Shown: positions 1-7,161 of the stretch, piece after piece
How the letters are laid out: the number at the start of each line of letters is the position of its first letter
How positions within the stretch are numbered: the first letter of the stretch is position 1
Assembly (NCBI GenBank): GCA_015519975.1
Contig: WIAL01000023.1
Span: 1 to 32,537, forward strand
Length of the DNA: 32,537 bases
Source of the DNA: Hydrogenothermaceae bacterium
Lineage (GTDB): Bacteria; Aquificota; Aquificia; Aquificales; Hydrogenothermaceae
Reading direction: 5' to 3'
Position numbers and translations under genes: made by a program
Notes under the pieces: model-generated
What the model was told of the DNA's origin: nothing
Seen by the model: only the letters and a program-made list of their open reading frames with translations
The model's database searches: none

Positions 1-309
1 AACAATGACAATTAAACTTTTTATAAAAAATGAGCTTATAAAAAATTTTTCTTTTACCAGGTTAATTGTAAAAACTAAAATTATTTTGGAGAAAAAATTT
101 ACACCATAACCTAAAGTTAAAATATCTTGCAAAACAGATATAACTGCTGTAAAAGTGTATATATTTTTAATTTTACTATTATATAGAACTACAAGTATTA
201 TAAATATACTTAACGGATCCCAAAAAATGCAGGTAAGAAAAAAATATGTATTAATTACAGTAACTTCTAAAAAAATTAGTAAGATAGCAGTTATATAGAG
301 AAAAATCAT
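1..309 (-). CDS. mreD: Rod shape-determining protein MreD, N-terminal part (runs off left edge)
   Basis: The reading frame is open from an ATG at 309 on the minus strand to the window edge, giving 103 codons without a stop. The start overlaps the mreC stop in an ATGA arrangement, as expected for translationally coupled mreC-mreD. The visible part is very hydrophobic, with several likely membrane helices (for example around LYITAILLIFLEVTVI and SIFIILVVLY). This fits MreD, a polytopic inner-membrane partner of MreC in the elongasome that guides lateral cell-wall synthesis. MreD diverges quickly in sequence, so the call rests mainly on position and hydrophobicity. The C-terminal third or so is outside the window. 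Confidence 0.72.
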   Translation of the reverse strand, partial: MIFLYITAILLIFLEVTVINTYFFLTCIFWDPLSIFIILVVLYNSKIKNIYTFTAVISVLQDILTLGYGVNFFSKIILVFTINLVKEKFFISSFFIKSLIVIV

Positions 310-1076
310 TTATTTCCCTTTATAACTAAAACATATTCAAGTTTAAAAGTTTTTAAAAATGGTTCAACTTCAACTTTCTTAAAAAATTCAGTAGGATAAT
401 CTTCTACTTTTACAATCTTACCAATTGGAATACCTTTAGGGTTATCTGTTTCAACAAGATCTCCCACCCTTATATCTTGATTTTTTTTAACAAATTTCAA
501 AACTGCATTTTTGCCGATTCCTCTTAGAAATACATATTCCCTAGTCTTTTGAGTTCTTCCTGTAATTTTAAAATCAATATCATTTACAAGTGTTACCTTT
601 GAGGAAAATAACCCTACATCTGTTATTTTTCCAACCAAATAACCGTCAGATACCACTAAATCTCCTATATTTACTCCTTTTCCTTTTCCCACATCAATAA
701 CTATATACTTTTCCCAGTTATTAGGAGAAAAGGAAATTACACGTGCAAGTTGAATGTTCTTTAGGTTTAAAGACGAAGAATACTTTAAAAGTTGTTTTAA
801 TTTTGCATTTTCATATTCTAAATATTCTAGATTTTGAATTTGATTTTTCAGTTTTATAACTTCTAGTCTTAATTTTTTATTCTCATCTAAAATTTGATCA
901 TTACTTATTATTAAATCTTTCACATCTGATATAGTAGAAACAACTCCATATATACTTTTTTGAACGGGATAAACTAAATCTAGTATTAGATTGTAATTTC
1001 TATATCCTAAAAAAACTAACGTTAAAATTGAAATACCAAAAAATAATACTAATAATTTTTTTCTATAAGGTTTCAT
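306..1076 (-). CDS. mreC: Rod shape-determining protein MreC
   Basis: This 256-residue protein has the MreC layout: a short basic N-terminus, one membrane anchor at about residues 8-27, a coiled coil at about 50-95 (DENKKLRLEVIKLKNQIQNL), then the beta-rich periplasmic domain. That domain carries the typical phrases IVIDVGKGKGVNIGDLVVS, GYLVGKITDVG and VGDLVETDNPKGIPIG. MreC links cytoplasmic MreB filaments to the peptidoglycan-synthesis machinery. Its start codon overlaps the mreB stop (TAATG) and its stop overlaps the mreD start (ATGA), so the three genes are one operon. The length is slightly short but normal for the family. Confidence 0.93.
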   Translation of the reverse strand: MKPYRKKLLVLFFGISILTLVFLGYRNYNLILDLVYPVQKSIYGVVSTISDVKDLIISNDQILDENKKLRLEVIKLKNQIQNLEYLEYENAKLKQLLKYSSSLNLKNIQLARVISFSPNNWEKYIVIDVGKGKGVNIGDLVVSDGYLVGKITDVGLFSSKVTLVNDIDFKITGRTQKTREYVFLRGIGKNAVLKFVKKNQDIRVGDLVETDNPKGIPIGKIVKVEDYPTEFFKKVEVEPFLKTFKLEYVLVIKGNK

Positions 1077-2113
1077 TAATCCATAGTTATTCTCTTAATT
1101 AGGCTAATATCTTCTAAAGCTTTACCTATACCCCTTGCAACAGCAGTTAAAGGATCTTCACAAACAAATACAGGTAGATTAACTTCTTCTTTTATTTTTG
1201 TATCAAGTCCATAAAGTAGTGCTCCACCACCTGCAAGAACTATCCCTCTTTCAACCAAATCAGCTCCAAGTTCAGGAGGAGTTTTTTCAAGTGCTGATTT
1301 TACCGCATTTACAATAGAATTAACTACCCCTTCTAAGGCTTTTCTTATCTCTTCTCCTTTTATAACTGTACTTATAGGGCTATTTGTTATATCAACACCG
1401 CCAATTTCCATCTCTTCTTTATCTTTCTCTGATGGGTATGCCGAGCCTAGCTGTATTTTTATTTTCTCTGCTGTTTGTTCACCTATTACTATTCCATGAT
1501 GTCTTTTAAGGTAATTAATTATGGCTTCATTCATTTCATCGCCAGCTACTCTTATTGAATGGGAAACTACCATTCCAGATAAAGATATAACAGCTATTTC
1601 AGTTGTACCTCCACCAATATCAATTATCATGTTTCCACCAGGTTCTGTTATTGGAAGACCTGCACCTATAGCTGCTGCCATTGGTTCTGCTATTAAATAA
1701 ACATCCCTTGCACCTGCACTTTTTACAGCGTCTATTACAGCTCTCTTTTCAACTTCAGTTATCCCAGAAGGTACGCCTACTATAACCCTTGGTCTTGGTT
1801 TTAAAATTTTAAGTAAAGGCATATTTTTATGAACTTTTTTAATAAAATATTTAAGCATGTCTTGAGTAACTTCAAAGTCTGCTATAACTCCATCTTTTAA
1901 GGGTCTTACTACGTCTATGTTTTCAGGGGTTTTGCCTATCATCGCTTTAGCTTCTTGACCAACTGCTAAAACCTTATTCCTTTTTGTATCTACAGAAACA
2001 ATAGACGGCTCTGTAAGAACTATCCCTTTTCCTTTTACAAAAACAAGTGTATTTGCTGTACCTAAATCTATTCCGATATCATTTGAAAAAATTCCAATAA
2101 GAGATGAAAACAT
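1076..2113 (-). CDS. mreB: Rod shape-determining protein MreB, bacterial actin
   Basis: This 345-residue protein is full length for MreB. It shows the actin-fold nucleotide-binding motifs: phosphate-1 GIDLGTANTLVFVKGKG near residue 14, phosphate-2 IDIGGGTTEIAVISLSG near 164, and the adenosine-binding VLAGGGALLYGLD near 293. MreB forms ATP-dependent membrane-bound filaments that position the elongasome. It is the first gene of mreBCD and starts at ATG 2111-2113 behind a strong GGAGGAAT ribosome binding site. It is transcribed divergently from dapA across a short AT-rich gap. Confidence 0.97.
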   Translation of the reverse strand: MFSSLIGIFSNDIGIDLGTANTLVFVKGKGIVLTEPSIVSVDTKRNKVLAVGQEAKAMIGKTPENIDVVRPLKDGVIADFEVTQDMLKYFIKKVHKNMPLLKILKPRPRVIVGVPSGITEVEKRAVIDAVKSAGARDVYLIAEPMAAAIGAGLPITEPGGNMIIDIGGGTTEIAVISLSGMVVSHSIRVAGDEMNEAIINYLKRHHGIVIGEQTAEKIKIQLGSAYPSEKDKEEMEIGGVDITNSPISTVIKGEEIRKALEGVVNSIVNAVKSALEKTPPELGADLVERGIVLAGGGALLYGLDTKIKEEVNLPVFVCEDPLTAVARGIGKALEDISLIKRITMD

Positions 2114-2147
2114 TATTCCTCCAAAATAAAGATAATTCCGAAAATAT

Positions 2148-2153
2148 ATTATA
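2148..2153 (-). promoter_or_regulatory. Possible -10 element of the mreBCD promoter
   Basis: A perfect TATAAT lies on the minus strand 35 bases upstream of the mreB start, which would leave a leader of roughly 28 bases. No convincing -35 box is visible at 16-18 bases. The surroundings are almost pure A/T, so a chance match is quite possible. Confidence 0.35.
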
Positions 2154-2194
2154 AACTATTAATATTAAAAATTTTTTCAAATATGGAGGATAAA

Positions 2195-3076
2195 ATGTTT
2201 ACTGGCTCTTTAGTTGCACTCATCACTCCCTTTAAAAATGGAGAAATAGATAAAAAATCTTTGAAAAATTTAATAGAATTTCATATTGAAAATGGAACTC
2301 ACGGTATAGTTGTTGCAGGTACAACTGGAGAATCAGCAACTTTAACATATTCAGAACATGAAGAGCTTATATCTTTAGCTGTAGAATATGCGGACAAAAG
2401 AATTCCAATTATCGCTGGAACAGGAGCAAATGCTACCCATGAAGCAATAGCACTTACAAAGTATGCAGAAAAAGTTGGTGCAGATGCTTCACTTCAGATA
2501 GTACCTTATTATAATAAACCAACTCAGGAAGGTATTTATCAGCATTTTAAAGCTATTGCAGAAGAAACTAACATACCTTTAATTCTTTATAACATACCGT
2601 CAAGAACAGGCGTTGATATGCTTCCTGAAACATTTGCAAGGCTTTTTGCTGATTTTCCAAATATAATAGGATTAAAAGAAGCTACTGGAAACGTGGCAAG
2701 GGTATCTGAAATAATTTCATTGACAAATCCGGATGTTTTAATACTTTCAGGTGATGATGCTTTAACAATTCCTATGATGGCTGTAGGAGCAAAAGGTGTT
2801 ATATCTGTAGCAAATAACATTGTTCCAGAAGATATCTCCGTAATGTGTGATTTAGCTTTAGAAGGAAATTTTGTTGAAGCAAGAAAAATTCATGATAAGT
2901 ACTGGAAATTGTTTAAAGTTTTATTTGTAGAAACAAATCCAATACCAGTTAAAACTGCAGCTTATTTAATGGGACTTATAGAAGATGATGAGCTTAGACT
3001 TCCTTTATATAAAATGAGTGAAAGTAATAAAAAACTCCTTGAAGATACTCTTAAAGAGTACGGATTAATAAAGTAG
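2195..3076 (+). CDS. dapA: 4-hydroxy-tetrahydrodipicolinate synthase
   Basis: This enzyme condenses pyruvate with aspartate semialdehyde, the first committed step to diaminopimelate and lysine, and so also feeds peptidoglycan synthesis. With the chosen start the protein has 293 residues, normal for the family. Catalytic features are in place: AGTTGES with Thr43/Thr44, YYNKPTQEG, Tyr132 and Arg137 in YNIPSRTG, and the Schiff-base Lys161 in GLKEATG. The start is placed at 2195 (MFTGSLVALITPF) because a GGAGGA ribosome binding site at 2185-2190 precedes it by four bases. The in-frame ATG at 2183 would put that site inside the coding region. Divergent from mreB. Confidence 0.96.
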   Translation: MFTGSLVALITPFKNGEIDKKSLKNLIEFHIENGTHGIVVAGTTGESATLTYSEHEELISLAVEYADKRIPIIAGTGANATHEAIALTKYAEKVGADASLQIVPYYNKPTQEGIYQHFKAIAEETNIPLILYNIPSRTGVDMLPETFARLFADFPNIIGLKEATGNVARVSEIISLTNPDVLILSGDDALTIPMMAVGAKGVISVANNIVPEDISVMCDLALEGNFVEARKIHDKYWKLFKVLFVETNPIPVKTAAYLMGLIEDDELRLPLYKMSESNKKLLEDTLKEYGLIK

Positions 3077-3095
3077 TATTTTTGCAAATTTTCAT

Positions 3096-3130
3096 AAATT
3101 ATTTATTCCCAGTTAATAAAAATAATTTTT
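3096..3130 (+). terminator. Possible AT-rich intrinsic terminator after dapA
   Basis: AAATTATT (3096-3103) pairs with AATAATTT (3121-3128), and TATT (3104-3107) pairs with AATA (3115-3118). A two-base bulge separates the two stems, the loop is CCCAGTT, and a short T run follows. It sits 20 bases past the dapA stop, where a terminator would be expected. The stem is weak because it has no G-C pairs. Confidence 0.35.
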
Positions 3131-3134
3131 ATAT

Positions 3135-3151
3135 TTGGCACAAATTTTGCT
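3135..3151 (+). promoter_or_regulatory. Sigma-54 (RpoN) -24/-12 promoter
   Basis: The bases read TTGGCAC-AAATT-TTGCT. This matches the sigma-54 consensus YTGGCAC-N5-TTGCW at every specified consensus position, and the invariant GG (3137-3138) and GC (3149-3150) have the required ten-base separation. The predicted transcription start is near 3162. That leaves about 30 bases of leader containing the AGGAGGA ribosome binding site (3179-3185) of the oxidoreductase gene. Sigma-54 promoters are inactive without an AAA+ enhancer-binding activator, so the downstream genes should be under signal-dependent control. No activator gene is visible in the window. Confidence 0.8.
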
Positions 3152-3191
3152 TAAAATTTATGCTGTATAATTCTAGTTAGGAGGATTTTTT

Positions 3192-4022
3192 TTGAAAGTA
3201 GCTGTTGTAGGCGTTGGTAATATGGGGAGGCATTATGCCAACAAATTTAAGTTAATGGGGTTTGATACTACACTTGTTGATGTAGACGCTCAAAAATTAG
3301 ATAAATTTGATGAGTATTACAAAAAATACACAGATTATGAAACTGCTTTAAAAATAGAAAATCCTAATTATGTATTTATAGTAACATCTCCAAAACTTCA
3401 TATACCTCTTGCCAAAAAAGCTTTAGAGAGAGATATAAATGTAATGGTAGAAAAACCTCCTGCAATTAATCCAAGTGAACTTGAAGAAGCTATCAATCTT
3501 GCTGAAAAAAGAGGCATATATTTAGGAGTTTCAGAAATAGAACTTCAATCAAACAGTGTAAGAAATTTTAATAAAGAGGGATCAATATATGAAGTTGAAG
3601 CTTACAGACTAAATCTTGGAAGGGGATATATAAATCCTTTTTACGATCTTGCTTGGCATGATCTTTACATATTCCAGTACTTGTTTGGAAATGTTAGTTT
3701 AAAAAAAGTAGTTGACAAAGGGGACATTTTTGAAGTTTACGGACAGACAAAAGAAAATGAGTTTTTCTTACAGGTTGCTTGGAGCCAGCAAAACTTAAGG
3801 CGTGAATGGATATTAAAAACACGAGAAGGAAATATAATTTTTGATTTTGTTAATGATAAAATTATTTACCCTGAAGGATATGTAAAAGAAAAAGATAACC
3901 TGGATAAACTTGAAAGTATGATTAAAAAGTTTATTGAAAAACCATCTTTTGAAAGTTCATACAGAGCTTTAGAAATTTTAAAAGAATTTGACAAATTTAA
4001 AATAAAGGAGAAAGTCCATTGA
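3192..4022 (+). CDS. Gfo/Idh/MocA-family NAD(P)-dependent oxidoreductase
   Basis: The 276-residue protein begins with a Rossmann NAD(P)-binding motif, VAVVGVGNMGRHY. It carries the family signature EKPP at residues 87-90 and the catalytic-type pair His156-Asp157 in DLAWHDLY. Family members oxidise or reduce sugars, sugar nucleotides, inositols and biliverdin; the substrate cannot be read from the sequence. It is shorter than many relatives (about 330 residues), mainly in the C-terminal domain. The start is a TTG, fixed by AGGAGGA at 3179-3185. It is first in an operon with a DegT-type aminotransferase (TTGA overlap). An oxidoreductase plus aminotransferase pair suggests making an amino sugar, but no glycosyltransferase or nucleotidyltransferase is nearby. 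Confidence 0.85.
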   Translation: MKVAVVGVGNMGRHYANKFKLMGFDTTLVDVDAQKLDKFDEYYKKYTDYETALKIENPNYVFIVTSPKLHIPLAKKALERDINVMVEKPPAINPSELEEAINLAEKRGIYLGVSEIELQSNSVRNFNKEGSIYEVEAYRLNLGRGYINPFYDLAWHDLYIFQYLFGNVSLKKVVDKGDIFEVYGQTKENEFFLQVAWSQQNLRREWILKTREGNIIFDFVNDKIIYPEGYVKEKDNLDKLESMIKKFIEKPSFESSYRALEILKEFDKFKIKEKVH

Positions 4023-5077
4023 TACCAATAATAAAACCTGATTTTGGAAAAGAAGAAGAACAAACTGTTTTAGAAATAATTAAAAGCGGGCATATAACAA
4101 GAGGAAAGTGGACATTAAAATTTAAGGAAGAGTTTTCAAATTACATCGGAACTACTTTCTGCCATACAGTTTGCAGCGGTACAGCTGCACTTTATGTAGG
4201 TTTAAAAGCTATAGGAATTAACAGCAAAGAGGATGTTGTAATTGTTCCTGCAGTGAGTTTTATGGCTACCATTGATGCAGTTTTGCTTGCCGGTGGGACG
4301 CCTGTAGTAATTGATATAAATGACAGCTACACAATGAATACAGAGCAGTTAATAGAAGCTGTAGAAAAGTATAATCCTAAAGCGGTAATACCTGTTCATC
4401 TTTTTGGGCAGACTGCAGATATGGATAAAATAAACGAAATTTGTAAAGAAAAAAACATTGTAGTTTTTGAAGATGCTGCGCAGGCCCACGGTGCAGAATA
4501 CAAAGGTAAAAAAGCAGGAAATCTCGGAGATTTAGCTGCATTTAGTTTTTACGCTTCAAAAAACGTAGCAATGGGAGAAGGCGGTGCATTAGTAACTAAC
4601 AGCTACAAAATAGATGAAAAAATATCCAACTGGATAGAATTTGGTGACCATCCTGCACTTAATTTAAGAATTACAGAGTTTCAAGCAGGGATAGGATACC
4701 ACCAGCTTCAAAAACTTGATGAAAACAATGAAAGAAGAAGAAAAATAGCACATTTATATAATAAAGAGTTTGAAAATCTTCCAGGGTTAATAATTCCAAA
4801 AGAATATCCAGATAGAAAACATGTGTATCATATATATGCCTTAAGACATCCTAAAAGAGACGAAATTGTTGAAAGACTTGTTCAAGAAGGTATTGGAGCA
4901 AGAGTTTATTATGAGTATACGCTTCATCAGCTTAGAAATGCAGAACATTTAGACTGTGAATTTGCCGAGCTTTTAACAAAAGAAATATTTGCAATACCTG
5001 TTTATCCTGCATTGAAAGACAGCGAAGTAGACTTTATAATTGAGAAAGTAAAACAAATTGTAAATGAGGTTTCTTAA
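4019..5077 (+). CDS. DegT/DnrJ/EryC1/StrS-family PLP aminotransferase
   Basis: This 352-residue protein has the family hallmarks: CSGTAALYVGLKAIGI for PLP phosphate binding, EDAAQAHGAEY with the ring-contacting Asp152, and FSFYASKNVAMGEGGALV with the Schiff-base Lys181. Relatives transfer an amino group from glutamate or glutamine to keto-sugars, usually nucleotide-bound; some act on other ketones. The start is TTG 4019-4021, overlapping the upstream TGA, with AAAGGAG at 4004-4010 at good spacing. Pairing with the Gfo/Idh oxidoreductase suggests that enzyme makes the keto group aminated here. The substrate is unknown. Confidence 0.88.
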   Translation: MIPIIKPDFGKEEEQTVLEIIKSGHITRGKWTLKFKEEFSNYIGTTFCHTVCSGTAALYVGLKAIGINSKEDVVIVPAVSFMATIDAVLLAGGTPVVIDINDSYTMNTEQLIEAVEKYNPKAVIPVHLFGQTADMDKINEICKEKNIVVFEDAAQAHGAEYKGKKAGNLGDLAAFSFYASKNVAMGEGGALVTNSYKIDEKISNWIEFGDHPALNLRITEFQAGIGYHQLQKLDENNERRRKIAHLYNKEFENLPGLIIPKEYPDRKHVYHIYALRHPKRDEIVERLVQEGIGARVYYEYTLHQLRNAEHLDCEFAELLTKEIFAIPVYPALKDSEVDFIIEKVKQIVNEVS

Positions 5078-5539
5078 ATGAAAGAAATTAACGGACAGCT
5101 TGATGCAAAAGGTTTAAAGTTTGCTGTAGTAGTTGGAAGATTTAACAGTCTTATTACAGAAAAGCTTCTTGAAGGGGCAGTAGACTGTATCGTAAGACAT
5201 AATGGAAGTGAAGATAATATAACAGTAGTAAGGGTTCCTGGTTCATTTGAGATACCTTTAACTGCAAAGAAACTTGCAAAAAGCGGGAGATACGATGCTG
5301 TAATATGCCTTGGAGCTGTAATAAGAGGCTCAACACCTCATTTTGATTATGTGGCAAATGAGGTAACAAAAGGAATAGCGCAAGTTAGTTTAGAAACAGA
5401 AGTTCCAATAGCTTATGGAATACTTACAACAGACACTATAGAACAGGCTGTTGAGAGAGCTGGAACAAAAATGGGGAATAAAGGATTTGACGCAGCTCTC
5501 ACAGCTATAGAGATGGTAAATGTTTTAAAAGGTATCTAA
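5078..5539 (+). CDS. ribH: 6,7-dimethyl-8-ribityllumazine synthase
   Basis: Lumazine synthase performs the penultimate step of riboflavin synthesis, joining a ribityl-aminopyrimidinedione with dihydroxybutanone phosphate. At 153 residues it is typical. Visible motifs are [24 protein letters not shown], and [20 protein letters not shown] with the catalytic His of [27 protein letters not shown] follows. The start ATG directly follows the aminotransferase stop with no gap. The order ribH then nusB is common in bacteria. Here the pair lies downstream of the sigma-54 promoter, though an internal promoter cannot be excluded. Confidence 0.97.
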   Translation: MKEINGQLDAKGLKFAVVVGRFNSLITEKLLEGAVDCIVRHNGSEDNITVVRVPGSFEIPLTAKKLAKSGRYDAVICLGAVIRGSTPHFDYVANEVTKGIAQVSLETEVPIAYGILTTDTIEQAVERAGTKMGNKGFDAALTAIEMVNVLKGI

Positions 5540-5541
5540 AA

Positions 5542-5982
5542 ATGATAGGAAAGTTCAGGAAAAAAGCCAGAGAAATAGCTCTAAAAGTTTTATATGCTTA
5601 TGACATAAATAAAGAAAAAGATATAAATGAGATTTTAGAGGAAGTTATAGCCGATATAAGAGCTAAACTTTCTGAAAGAACGTTAAAATATGCATATCAG
5701 ATTGTTAACGGTGTTTATGATCATTTGGATGAGATTGATGAGATAATTCAGTCCCATTTGAAAGATTGGAGATTAGATAGACTTGGTTATATAGAAAGGG
5801 CACTTTTAAGGATTGGAACATACGAGCTTTTATTTTCTGACATCCCTGACAAAAAAAGAGTTTTTGTTGATATTTTAGACCTTGCAAAATGCTACAATCT
5901 TGATGAAAAAGCACTTAAGTTCATAAATGGAGTTTTAAGTAAAATTTATAAAGATTTTAAAGCCCAAAGTAAAACTGCTTGA
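5542..5982 (+). CDS. nusB: Transcription antitermination factor NusB
   Basis: NusB pairs with NusE (ribosomal protein S10) on boxA RNA and supports antitermination in rRNA operons. The 146-residue, all-helical protein shows the expected opening KKAREIALKVLYAYDIN. LKDWRLDRLGYIERALLRIGTYELL and FINGVLSKI also match the family. It begins two bases after the ribH stop. Its 3' end overlaps the convergent prepilin peptidase gene by 26 bases, which leaves no room for a separate terminator. Confidence 0.95.
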   Translation: MIGKFRKKAREIALKVLYAYDINKEKDINEILEEVIADIRAKLSERTLKYAYQIVNGVYDHLDEIDEIIQSHLKDWRLDRLGYIERALLRIGTYELLFSDIPDKKRVFVDILDLAKCYNLDEKALKFINGVLSKIYKDFKAQSKTA

Positions 5983-6739
5983 TGTATTCTCCAAAAAACA
6001 GATAAATAATTGCAGCTAAAGATAAAAAAGGCCCAAAAGGAATTTCATATGTAGATTTATCTTCTGCTTTGCTGAGATAAGCAGATAAAATACCAAATAC
6101 AGCCCCAATTAAAGAGCCGAAAAATATTATAAATAAGCTTCCAAACCACCCAAAATAAGTACCAAAAAAAGCAAGGAGTTTTACATCTCCCATTCCAAGT
6201 CCTTCAATTCCTCTATACTTTAAATATAAGAACGCTATTAACCATAAAAAACCTGCTCCAACAGCTGCACCTATTAATGCATCAACAGCCGAAAAATCCT
6301 GCCTAAAAAATGAGTAAATTATTCCCGAAACAAAACCAATAAGATTTATTTCATCTGGAATAATTTTAAAATCAAAATCAATAAAGGTTAAAGCAATTAC
6401 AAGGGATATAAATATAAGCGAAAATATAAGGTCTATACTTATTCCAAATTTTAAATAACCCAGTGAAAACAAAACACCTGTAATAAATTCAACAACTGGA
6501 TATCTTATAGAAATGGGAGTTTTACATTCAGAGCATTTACCTTTTAAGAATATATAAGAAATTATAGGAATATTTTCATACCATCTAACTTTATGTCCAC
6601 AGTTTGGACAGGAAGAAGGAGGCGAAATTAATGATTTTTCACGCGGAAGTCTGTATATAACAACATTTAAAAAACTTCCAATTATTGTTCCAAAAATAAA
6701 GAAAATTAAAAGATAAAAAATTTCAGGATTTATTTTCAT
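5957..6739 (-). CDS. pilD: Prepilin leader peptidase / N-methyltransferase (type IV prepilin peptidase)
   Basis: This inner-membrane aspartic protease cleaves the leader from type IV prepilins and pseudopilins and methylates the new N-terminus. The 260-residue protein has the N-terminal motif GSFLNVVIYRLPR. Two CxxC pairs (Cys44/47 and Cys69/72) form the zinc-stabilised cytoplasmic loop of the bifunctional type. The catalytic aspartates lie in FIDFDFKIIPDE (residues 119-130) and GLGMGDVK (Asp185). About seven to eight membrane helices are evident. Its start overlaps the upstream AtpR-like gene by 17 bases. It implies that the cell makes type IV pili or a type II secretion system; no such structural genes are in the window. 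Confidence 0.95.
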   Translation of the reverse strand: MKINPEIFYLLIFFIFGTIIGSFLNVVIYRLPREKSLISPPSSCPNCGHKVRWYENIPIISYIFLKGKCSECKTPISIRYPVVEFITGVLFSLGYLKFGISIDLIFSLIFISLVIALTFIDFDFKIIPDEINLIGFVSGIIYSFFRQDFSAVDALIGAAVGAGFLWLIAFLYLKYRGIEGLGMGDVKLLAFFGTYFGWFGSLFIIFFGSLIGAVFGILSAYLSKAEDKSTYEIPFGPFLSLAAIIYLFFGEYIKQFYFGL

Positions 6740-7088
6740 TTTTATTTTCTTCTTCTAACTGTTTTGCATACTCTTCAAGGTCTTGTTTTAATTGAGAGCC
6801 TCTTTTTATTAAGTAATAAAACTGTGCAAAAGAAAATCCTAAAATTACTGCGATGATACCACCAATTCCAGAAAATAAACCTGCAATAATTGCTGCGATA
6901 ATAGGTATAGGAAATCTTAAAAATGAAGAAAATATTATTTTTGATTTATCTGATTTATATGCATTTACACTTTTCCACAGATTATTAAAATATATAACTC
7001 CAGCTCCTATTCCAACAAAAAAGAAAACAATATAAAGCAAAAGTTTAATCAAGTCTAAAGCTCCAAGATTTTTATAAAATTTTAACAT
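6723..7088 (-). CDS. Small membrane protein resembling AtpR / ATP synthase subunit I
   Basis: Starting at ATG 7088 gives 121 residues. There are three hydrophobic segments: IKLLLYIVFFFVGIGAGVIYF, an Arg-Phe-Pro segment leading into PIIAAIIAGLFSG, and IAVILGFSFAQFYYLI. A charged C-terminal tail follows (EEYAKQLEEENKNENKS). The pattern G-x3-YFNNLWKSV ... SSFLR ... LGFSFAQFYYLIKRG recalls AtpR and related subunit-I proteins, which assist c-ring assembly of F-type ATPases. This is recalled by pattern, not by alignment, and no ATPase genes are adjacent. An in-frame TTG at 7139 would add 17 residues, but neither start has a clear ribosome binding site. It is co-transcribed with pilD by overlap. Confidence 0.5.
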   Translation of the reverse strand: MLKFYKNLGALDLIKLLLYIVFFFVGIGAGVIYFNNLWKSVNAYKSDKSKIIFSSFLRFPIPIIAAIIAGLFSGIGGIIAVILGFSFAQFYYLIKRGSQLKQDLEEYAKQLEEENKNENKS

Positions 7089-7108
7089 ATTATGTTGACA
7101 ATCAATTT

Positions 7109-7141
7109 TAAAACAATTACTTTTATACTCATAAAACAATT
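7109..7141. repeat. Two direct copies of TAAAACAATT in the pdh / AtpR-like divergent region
   Basis: TAAAACAATT occurs at 7109-7118 and again at 7132-7141, with start points 23 bases apart, about two helical turns. The copies lie between the start codons of the two divergent operons, where an operator would be expected. The motif is AT-rich, so chance is a serious alternative. Confidence 0.3.
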
Positions 7142-7161
7142 TTTATATCTGAGGGAAAAAG

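Noticed and set aside
2183-2194. Earlier dapA start codon
   Set aside because: It would place the GGAGGA ribosome binding site within the coding sequence; the ATG at 2195 has correct spacing and the conserved N-terminus.
3166-3171. TATAAT as a housekeeping -10 for the oxidoreductase operon
   Set aside because: No -35 box lies at 15-18 bases; the nearest TTGCTT is only 13 bases away and is part of the far better sigma-54 element.
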